From contig OX638372.1 of assembly GCA_951812925.1 (NCBI GenBank), positions 49,193,722 through 49,257,721 of the forward strand: a DNA stretch of 64,000 nt, written 5' to 3'. The notes under the pieces were generated by a model. The model made no database searches and had not been told where the DNA came from. It saw only the letters and a list, made by a program, of their open reading frames with translations. A program made the translations under genes and the position numbers. The stretch is from Calliopum simillimum. Lineage: Eukaryota; Arthropoda; Insecta; Diptera; Lauxaniidae. Numbering within the stretch: the first letter of the stretch is position 1; each line of letters begins with the position of its first letter. Of this stretch, positions 56,945 to 64,000 are shown in pieces.

Positions 56945-59743
56945 ATGTGTGCTAACAATGGTAATAATCGTTCCAAAGACAATGTATACAATATGATGCG
57001 CGTGCTATGCAAGCAACGTAGTGGTTTTAAAATTTGTCACATAAATGCACAAAGCCTAAAAAATAAGATGGACGAGTTCAGAAATATTTTTGAAAAATCT
57101 GGAGTGGATGTCGTTTGCGTATCGGAAACATGGCTCGATCAGGATATGCCTGATGTGTTGTTGAAATTAAATGGTTTTCGTATATATCGCGCTGATAGAC
57201 TGGGTCACGCTGGAGGTGCAGCGGTTTATGTTCGCAATAATATACCTTGCAAGTTAATATGCTCCTCTCCTTCTGATGGTGTTCTGGAATATGTGTTTGT
57301 TAACATTATGAATGGAGACCACAATATGCTGATTGGAAGTGTTTATCGTCCTAATCGTTCGGTTGAAATATTGGGACTTGTTGGTGTTATTGAGAACATA
57401 TCTTTGTCTTTCTCTCAGATTATAATAGCTGGCGATTTCAACAGCAACCTACTAAAAGAAAATAATTTGTCAAACAACATGCAAGCTTTAGGCCTTTTTT
57501 CAGTGAACAACGCAACTCCAACACACTTTACTAAATCAATAGATACTCTACTGGATTTATTTTTTGTTAACGAACAGTCCAAGATTCTCTTATACGATCA
57601 GCTATCTGTACCATTCTTTTCTAAGCATGATCTTATTTTTATGATCTACGATTTTCATTTAAATAATGTCCCTCTCACGTTCTCTTACAGAGACTTTAAA
57701 CACATTAACTACACAGCACTTGAACAAAGAGTAAGATATTTTAACTGGTCCAATATCTATGATATGTCATTAGTTGATGATCAAGTGAATTTTATTCAAG
57801 AAAATGTTAATAGTCTTTTTGATGAATTTGTACCAACTAGAACTAAAAATGAAACAAACTCACAAAGGCCTTGGTTTAACAACAGAATTCAAAATTTAAT
57901 TTGTCAACGAAATGAATCATATAATCGGTGGAAACGGTATAAAACACCTGAGCTGTATAACAGTTATAGACGGCTGAGGTCAAGAGTGGTGGCTGAAATA
58001 AAAAATTGCAAAGTCAAGTTTTACAGTCATAAGTTTAATAACGCGATTGGCAGCAAAAAAACTTGGAAGGAAATTCGGAACATTGGCATAAGAAAAGATG
58101 TACCTGAAAACAGTTTTCCGGTAGATGTTGACGATCTCAACAATAAATTTGTCAACCTACCTATCCCAAATGTTACCCAAGACTCCTACTCAAATTCGAG
58201 TAGTTCCCTGAGTCAAGAAATAAATTTTAGTTTCAGATGTGTTAGTCAAGAAGAGGTTCTGAAAAGTTTCCTTGATATTAAGTCTAACGCAATAGGATTT
58301 GATGAAATTCATCCCACCTTCTTAAAAGCCTTGCTTCCTATACTACTTCCTTATATAACACATATGTTTAACTGCGTTCTGACGACATCTGTTTTTCCAA
58401 ATGAATGGAAAAAAGCAAAAATTATACCGATCCCTAAGTCAAGTAATGACTATCGTCCTATAGCCATACTCTCATATCTGTCAAAAGTTTTTGAAATCGT
58501 TTTACACCGTCAAATTAGTGAATTTATTCACAGCAATAATTTAATAACTGATCGACAGTCAGGCTTCAGAGTCAAGCATAGTTGTGTTACTGCCTTAATT
58601 GATGTGACTGAAGAAATTAGAGCTGGCCTTGATGATAATAAAATCTGTTTTCTTGTACTCTTAGACCACTCTAAAGCTTTTGATAGTGTTAATCATAATA
58701 TTTTGCTGACTAAATTAGCCAAGTTGTTCAACTTTTCGACTACTGCTGTTAATTTAACAAAATCATATCTGTCTCCGAGATTGCAGGCTGTACACACCAA
58801 TGGTTTAACATCAACATTTTTGAATGTTGGCAGAGGAGTTCCTCAGGGCTCTGTTCTGGGACCGCTTCTGTTTTCTATGTACATTAATGATTTACCAAAA
58901 GCTATCACCAATTGTAACATTCACATGTATGCTGATGATGTTCAGTTGTATGTCAGTTGTAATCGTGAAACTATTACAGCATGTGTGGCTAGGCTTAATG
59001 AAGATTTATCTAGTGTAGTAAGTTGGGTCCATTCAAATGGTTTATGTCTTAACGCATCAAAATCTAAGTGCATTGTGATCAGTAAAAGAATTTTCGATAC
59101 TTCGACTATTCCTAAAATTATGTTACAAAATTGTAGCATAGACTTAGTTAGCACGGCAAAAAATCTAGGGCTTATATTCAATAGAACATTAACTTGGAAC
59201 AATCACATAATTAACGTTATCGGTAGAGTTTATGGAATGCTTCGAGTGCTATGGATTACTCAATTCTTTACACCACTGAGGATAAGATTGCTTCTTGCGA
59301 AGTCTTATCTCATTCCTACACTTTTATATGGCTGTGAAGTTTATGCGAACAGTGACTATCTCACTAAACAAAAGTTAAATGTTACCTTCAATAATATCAC
59401 TAGATATGTTTTCGGACTAAAACGCTACGATCATGTTTCACAATACGCAAGACGGCTCTATAACATGACTTTCGAAAATCTCCTTAAATTTCGATCTCTA
59501 ATATTGATGCATAAAATTATTTTAACAATGAAACCTACATACTTGTATAATAGGCTAACTTTTGCAAGATCAAATCGCGCAAAAACACTAATACAGATTC
59601 GTCATTCTTGCGCAACCTCTGAAAGGCAATTTTTCATACATACAATACGACTTTGGAACGCACTTCACACAAATTTAAGATCTAACAATCACCCTGTGCA
59701 ATTTAAAAAACAACTTTCTATTTCATTATCCGATTTGCAATAA
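56945..59743 (+). CDS. Retrotransposon ORF2: APE-type endonuclease and reverse transcriptase
   Basis: 932 residues. It would nick the target DNA and prime cDNA synthesis on the element RNA. Endonuclease motifs: CHINAQSLKNK (about 31-41), VSETW (59-63), GSVYRPN (131-137), IIAGDFNSNL (160-169), TLLDLFFVN (201-209) and SKHD (226-229), where most relatives have SDH. RT motifs: SNAIGFDEIHPTFL (447-460), LLDHSKAFDSVNHNIL (572-587) with the first catalytic Asp, GVPQGSVLGPLLF (631-643) and the active-site MYADDVQLY (661-669). A C-terminal region of about 200 residues follows with LLYGCEVYANSD (793-804) and IRLWNAL. No RNase H and no Cys/His finger. No internal stop or frameshift. The start is the first ATG after the inter-ORF gap. 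Confidence 0.93.
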   Translation: MCANNGNNRSKDNVYNMMRVLCKQRSGFKICHINAQSLKNKMDEFRNIFEKSGVDVVCVSETWLDQDMPDVLLKLNGFRIYRADRLGHAGGAAVYVRNNIPCKLICSSPSDGVLEYVFVNIMNGDHNMLIGSVYRPNRSVEILGLVGVIENISLSFSQIIIAGDFNSNLLKENNLSNNMQALGLFSVNNATPTHFTKSIDTLLDLFFVNEQSKILLYDQLSVPFFSKHDLIFMIYDFHLNNVPLTFSYRDFKHINYTALEQRVRYFNWSNIYDMSLVDDQVNFIQENVNSLFDEFVPTRTKNETNSQRPWFNNRIQNLICQRNESYNRWKRYKTPELYNSYRRLRSRVVAEIKNCKVKFYSHKFNNAIGSKKTWKEIRNIGIRKDVPENSFPVDVDDLNNKFVNLPIPNVTQDSYSNSSSSLSQEINFSFRCVSQEEVLKSFLDIKSNAIGFDEIHPTFLKALLPILLPYITHMFNCVLTTSVFPNEWKKAKIIPIPKSSNDYRPIAILSYLSKVFEIVLHRQISEFIHSNNLITDRQSGFRVKHSCVTALIDVTEEIRAGLDDNKICFLVLLDHSKAFDSVNHNILLTKLAKLFNFSTTAVNLTKSYLSPRLQAVHTNGLTSTFLNVGRGVPQGSVLGPLLFSMYINDLPKAITNCNIHMYADDVQLYVSCNRETITACVARLNEDLSSVVSWVHSNGLCLNASKSKCIVISKRIFDTSTIPKIMLQNCSIDLVSTAKNLGLIFNRTLTWNNHIINVIGRVYGMLRVLWITQFFTPLRIRLLLAKSYLIPTLLYGCEVYANSDYLTKQKLNVTFNNITRYVFGLKRYDHVSQYARRLYNMTFENLLKFRSLILMHKIILTMKPTYLYNRLTFARSNRAKTLIQIRHSCATSERQFFIHTIRLWNALHTNLRSNNHPVQFKKQLSISLSDLQ

Positions 59744-60023
59744 TATTCCTAAGACACTTTTATTTAAAAATTTGCTATATCTTTAAGTAGAGTATAACGT
59801 TGTAAACCATTTCTTGGTATAATTTATAGAACCTTTGATTGTAACATTTATTGTTTTTACTGTTCTTAACGTTTTTTATTTAAATTTTATGTATTTATCT
59901 TATTTTATTAGTTATTAATTTTTATTAATTTTGATATAGTGATCTACAAACTTACTGCTAACTCAATGTCGTGACCTAGTCTATAATTATAAGATTTATA
60001 TCTTGTTGTACTAGGAGAGAATT

Positions 60024-60054
<31 letters not shown>
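59744..60054 (+). repeat. CR1-like 3' untranslated region and (TAA)10 tail
   Basis: 281 bp of AT-rich sequence followed by thirty bases of perfect TAA. Short microsatellite tails instead of poly(A) are typical for CR1 and I-type elements and are thought to guide recognition by the element's own reverse transcriptase. Confidence 0.85.
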
Positions 60055-60056
<2 letters not shown>

Positions 60057-60169
60057 TGAATTAAATTAAATATTAGCTTATGCATGAATGACTATAGTTC
60101 ATTAAATTAGTATCATTTTCGTATGGTCATTGTAAACCCATTTAAAATTAATAACTAGTATTAATTTGT

Positions 60170-60511
60170 AGGATATCAAGGTCAATCTGGCCTTCATATA
60201 ACAGTTCAAGAACTACCTATTTACTAGCTAATAACCGTATTAATATAGCAAGATTTACAGCAGTTTGCACTGGACACTGGACCATCGGCAAGCATGCTGA
60301 AAAACTAGGCATCCCTTTCAACTCCTTTTGTCGGAGTTGCTTAGATGCAAACGAGCAAGAATCTCTTGAACATTTTCTCTGTGACTGCCCAGCTCTGGCT
60401 AGAGCTAGACTTAAATCACTAGGAAAGCCTTTCTTCAATACACTCAGCGAAATCGCCAGCATCGAAATTGGCTCGCTGCTCAATTACCTTAATAGAACTA
60501 ACTGGATATAG
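60170..60511 (+). pseudogene. ORF2 C-terminus, I/R1-like
   Basis: Open frame reading RSIWPSYNSSRTTYLLANNR, INIARFTAVCTGHWTIGKHA, then the Cys/His motif FCRSCLDANEQESLEHFLCD with a closing CP, and LNYLNRTNWI before the stop at 60509-60511. It aligns with the relic at 37990-38200. Only the part after RNase H remains, so it is inactive despite lacking internal stops. Confidence 0.82.
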
Positions 60512-60657
60512 GTATCGTTAGTTAGGTAATTTTAAAATTTTTCACATCCACTTATACCAGTCTGTCGGATCACTTTTGTGGTATTAAAATGGCACTTTTA
60601 GTGCTACTTAGGGTTTCAGCTTGCTTTGCTAAACCGCCACTCTAACCTAACCTAACC
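60170..60657 (+). mobile_element. 5'-truncated I/R1-like retrotransposon 3' end with (CCTAA) tail
   Basis: Contains the C-terminal ORF2 codons to 60511, a 3' untranslated region and a tail with tctaacctaacctaacc at 60641-60657. Same tail type as the insertion at 42391-42930. The 5' border was not resolved, so it may have been cut by or lie next to another insertion. Confidence 0.78.
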
Positions 60658-61039
60658 ATTAATTAAAATTAATATATTTTTCTTTTTTTTTTCAGGTGAG
60701 AATTTTTCAAATGAAATTAATTAATACTTTGGGTAAGTTTTAAAGATATGATTTTATGCATTGAAGTTCAATTATTTTGTATGAAACAAATTTTACAAAT
60801 GATATTGTGTCAATTTTAATTGGAGATAATTTTATACATTGGCTAATATTCAATACTTAAAATTGATTTATAACAGATCTCTATATTCTATTCGGCTAAG
60901 TGGGTTCTTGGATTAATGTTAATGATACGCCTTCTATAAAAGTACTAAAATAAGTAATACACATATCTGCGGATAGACTAAGCATTATATTTTTAGTCTT
61001 GGATGCATTTGTTACTCATACGATATGTTGTGCGCAAAA

Positions 61040-61445
61040 TCTTTACTTTAATACGCAAGACCAAAATTTGTCCTACCTTTTTTACTATGTTAGAAATGAA
61101 GCACGACTTTGAATTATACACCGTTAAAAAGGTATTTGTGTGTAAATGTGCACAAAGTTAAAATTATTTTAATATTTTGCCATTAAGCCAGGTAAAATTA
61201 AATGTAAATTTTTCAATATTAAATACGACAAAATACGCGGTCACACATAGCTGAAAAGAAAATACAGCACAAAAAGAAAGACAAAAAGCTGACTGACACT
61301 GACTTGATGTTTTTTGTTTTCTTTTTGTTTCACATTTGTCATTATACCACGGATGATAAATGAGCTTTTCTATTTTGTACCAAATAGCAAGAAATATACT
61401 AAAACTATCCAAAAAGTATTTCAATTATTTAATACATTTGTGGTA
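61040..61445 (+). repeat. Interspersed repeat family C, copy 2
   Basis: Direct counterpart of 21620-22018, with the same order of blocks and scattered substitutions. It lacks coding capacity. Confidence 0.8.
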
Positions 61446-61706
61446 AAATTTAAAATTTTTCTAGTAATATTTAAATGGTTATAGCTTTTGCAAATGTGAA
61501 GATATATTGCCCATTTTTTTACCATTTTAAAAATACAATCTTATAAGTATGTTCTTTTGGAGAAATTAAGGTTTCTAAAGTACGGTATGTTCTATGTGAA
61601 ATAGGTGGAATTTGCATGTAATTAATTTTTAAACGCGTATGTCTCGAAAACCAGAGCTTAACCGAAAAGTGAGCTCAGTTTGCTTGTATTGAGTTACCAC
61701 CCACAG

Positions 61707-62749
61707 CACAGTGCGAAATTTGAAAGGTTTAGCGGAACTTTATTCAATTTTTGAAATACATAAAACGCATCAGATTATTAGTAATTTCGGTAACTTAATA
61801 TCAGACCTCAAAAACCTCATACTCAGTTTGGTGAATAACCCTGCGAAACAACTGCAAAATGCACCTGAAACTTGCATTACTTATTCATTCATACTTTTTG
61901 ACTGTAGAAAGCTTTTCGATTTGTTTTAGTTTATAGATTGGTACATAAAAACGGTATGTCGGTAGGACGCAAAAATTTTTTCATTTATTTTTTAATAAAA
62001 TTGTCACTTACTGGCATTCAAATAATTGCAGAATCTTTTCTTACTCGTGTGTGATTTGTTTGTGAAAATTGTGTTTTTTAAGAAGTTCATAAGATTTACA
62101 TTTTCAACTTCATAGGATACTTTAAAAGGTGTTACCACAAATTGCCATTTTGAAACTTACAAAATTTAAAAGGTAGGTTTATCCTCTACTGGAAACACAA
62201 AACATCTTCTGCGATCCTCTTTTAAACTAAACCTTTTCCAGAATATCTTTGGCAATTTCATATAACACCGAAATTTCATGAAAAACCGACATCGGACGCC
62301 ATCGTTGGTTTTGTTTTGGAAAAACTAGGCTCACCAACACTAACATCTGACACTCTCTATAGTTTTAATGTAAGTATTCGTACGCTAGTTTATAATATAC
62401 AAAATAGATAGAGAGAATCCTCTCGAAATTTAGAAGCATTTCTGAATAAAAATGCAAGAAACAGCAAATACCCCTTTGGTTACCCCCTTCATTTTTTATG
62501 GTGTTTTGATAAGAAAATGGTTATATCTATCAAGTTTCATAGCGATATCTGGTATGGGAGCAGAAATACAACGTTTTAAGCATTTCCTTATATGAGGGGT
62601 ATAATAACCCCTTGTCTGATCCCCCTTAATTTTTGCATGGTGTTTTGCCAATTAAATATATATCTAAGTATCAAGTTTCATAACTATAACTGCTATATGT
62701 GCTGAGATATGAATTAAGTTCCGCTAGACTCTGAAAATTTCGCACTGTG
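61707..62749. mobile_element. Non-autonomous TIR element of about 1.04 kb
   Basis: Left end cacagtgcgaaatttg plus ttagcggaactt matches the right end aagttccgctagactctg plus aaatttcgcactgtg, giving TIRs of about 35 bp with a few differences. No target duplication is clear. The interior contains two diverged direct units (62460-62560 and 62610-62700) with tggtgttttg, tatcaagtttcata and a 'ccccctt' phrase. The frame at 61711-61929 has no domain. The class is unknown; CAGTG near the tip is weakly hAT-like. Confidence 0.7.
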
Positions 62750-62759
62750 CACAGGGAGA

Positions 62760-62994
62760 AAAAAAAATAGTTCGAATTACTTTTTTTCTAGTATATTTTA
62801 CTAGAACTTTAAGTGAATATAGTGGCAACTCCCCAATAAAATATATTTTACCTTACTGTTTTAATAAATTTAGAATTTTTGAATGACTTTACATTATAAG
62901 TGGTAATTTTTTTAAAAATTAAAGTGATATTTGTCTTATTGTAAAGTTAAAAAAAACTAGTAACGGTGTAACCTTTGGCCTGATCAAAAAATAA
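62760..62994 (-). repeat. Interspersed repeat family D, copy 2
   Basis: Inverted partner of 53346-53600, with tctagtatattttactagaa and aataaaatatattttacctt. It abuts the family A copy at 62995, supporting a compound repeat. Confidence 0.65.
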
Positions 62995-63723
62995 ATACCC
63001 TACACTGCAGTGGGAGGTACCACTCCGTTATGTCCGAGTTCACCCAGTTTTTGCTCAGAGCTTGCATTTATAGTTTTTAGTGCCTGAGTGAAATTGGGTT
63101 GGCTTATCTCAAAAAACATTTTCAGTATAGCGTTTTGAAGCTTTTGCTTATGTAGGAGGTAGTACGCCCTCTTGTCTGAGTTCGTCTAGTTTTAGCTTAG
63201 AGCGTGTATTTATTGTCTTTAGTATTTGAGTGAAATTTATCTCAAAAAACTCTTTCAGTATAGCATTTTGAAACTTTTGCTTATATGGGAGGTGCCACGC
63301 CCTCTTGTCCGAATTCGCCCAGTTTTTTCTCAGAGCTTGTGCATACAATTCCTAGTATTTATAAGTATTTTGGTTGCATTGTCGTGAAAAATACTCCTAA
63401 AGTTGCATTTTGAATATATTTTTTGTATGGGTAGTAGGCGTGTCCGTTGACTGATTTCGCTTATTTCCAATCTCACGAGCTTACCTCGGTGACGGAGGCA
63501 GTATGCCAAATTTTATTGAATTAACTTGCTCAGTTTTCCCAAAAAATGTATTTTCACACACAGCCAGCCACCCACTCAGCCAGCAAGCCAGACAGACGGA
63601 CAGTGGTATTTCGACTGAGAAGGTGACTCTGATCAATAATATATACTTTTCTATATCTGCCACGCTTCCTTCTCAGCGTTACAAACGGAAAGACAAAGTG
63701 AATATACCCTGAGTGTAGGGTAT
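62995..63723 (-). mobile_element. ATACCCTACAC-end repeat (family A), inverted complete copy
   Basis: Bounded by ataccctacac (62995-63005) and gtgtagggtat (63713-63723). It matches 50221-50925 in inverted orientation, including tgccacgccctcttgtccga, ttgcattttgaatata and gtaagctcgtgagattgg-like phrases. Overlapping frames on both strands around 63481-63712 are not conserved as proteins. Confidence 0.78.
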
Positions 63724-63810
63724 AAGTAAAAAAGGACGTAATAAAGGCAAAGACTGAAGTCAGACAGGTCGAACATTGGAACTTAACTTTATTGATACTT
63801 AGTTAATGCC

Positions 63811-64000
63811 CCAGACAGACGGCAGCTCTAATGCGCACATTGCAGACGCAATAATGTGAATTAGGCATTTTTTAAATACATATTTCATAGACTAAAAGAA
63901 AATTTCCCAATTCTGGGTCCAAAATATTCTTATTAGCTTTTCTGATGCTTAACTCACTATTAATCTTCTTTTTGATGTTTTAGAATTTTTTGGACCCTGA
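63811..64000. mobile_element. Palindromic MITE, second copy cut by the window end
   Basis: Starts cagacagacggcagctctaa and continues ggcattttttaaatacatat and ttcatagac, then the gcttttctgatgctta centre region, matching the element at 40411-40737. The right arm lies beyond the window. Confidence 0.75.

Larger units (their letters stand above)
55000..60054 (+). mobile_element. Apparently intact CR1-like non-LTR retrotransposon
   Basis: Two intact ORFs (55476-56777 and 56945-59743) are followed by a 281-bp 3' untranslated region and a tail of ten TAA units (60025-60054). No RNase H domain and no poly(A) are present, which fits the CR1/L2 side of the Jockey-CR1 group. The 5' border is not visible; I place it loosely near 55000 because a leader of a few hundred bases is expected. 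Target duplications were not identified. Its open frames contrast with every other element in the window and imply recent insertion. Confidence 0.85.

Overview
The window looks like intergenic or deep-intronic DNA from a higher (schizophoran) fly. It is AT-rich, and it carries mariner elements, Helitron-like elements, CR1-like and I/R1-like non-LTR retrotransposons, and short dipteran repeats with GGGCGTGGC-type motifs. A tephritid is my best guess from the style of the repeats, but I cannot prove it. I found no host protein-coding gene, rRNA, canonical tRNA or CRISPR array. The only long intact reading frames are the two ORFs of one non-LTR retrotransposon on the + strand (55476-56777 and 56945-59743).

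Layout. 1-12 kb: a truncated repeat with an ATACCCTACAC end, a 39-bp minisatellite split by a clean Helitron-like insertion, a 1.4-kb palindrome, an interspersed repeat carrying a 1.6-kb insertion, a transposase relic, and a hAT-like terminal-inverted-repeat (TIR) element that contains another palindrome. 12-24 kb: a decayed mariner flanked by TA, two copies of a foldback-like element (one palindromic, one mostly deleted), tRNA-derived SINE pieces, a LINE C-terminal relic and a second Tc1/mariner-superfamily relic. 26-31 kb: a block of tandem DNA made of a (CTTAA)n array, a 1.5-kb palindrome, 177-bp monomers and a 1.1-kb array of an 11-bp unit with an exact 247-bp higher-order repeat. 33-43 kb: two degraded retrotransposon ORF2 relics with RNase H segments, a second minisatellite array, a palindromic MITE and an inverted partner of the 7-9.5 kb repeat, which holds a 5'-truncated retrotransposon with a 13-bp target duplication. 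46-54 kb: the second Helitron-like copy, a double hairpin in degenerate repeats, 36/72-bp minisatellites, a second mariner (TIR-complete but internally deleted) and SINE fragments. 55-64 kb: the intact CR1-like retrotransposon, an I/R1-like 3' end, a 35-bp-TIR element, an inverted copy of the ATACCCTACAC repeat and a MITE cut by the window end.

Most elements are non-autonomous or broken, so the region reads as a layered graveyard in which insertion order can often be deduced. The CR1-like element appears recent and possibly active. The most unusual features are the concentration of kilobase-scale palindromes, which could fold into long hairpin RNAs if transcribed, and the higher-order 11-bp satellite.
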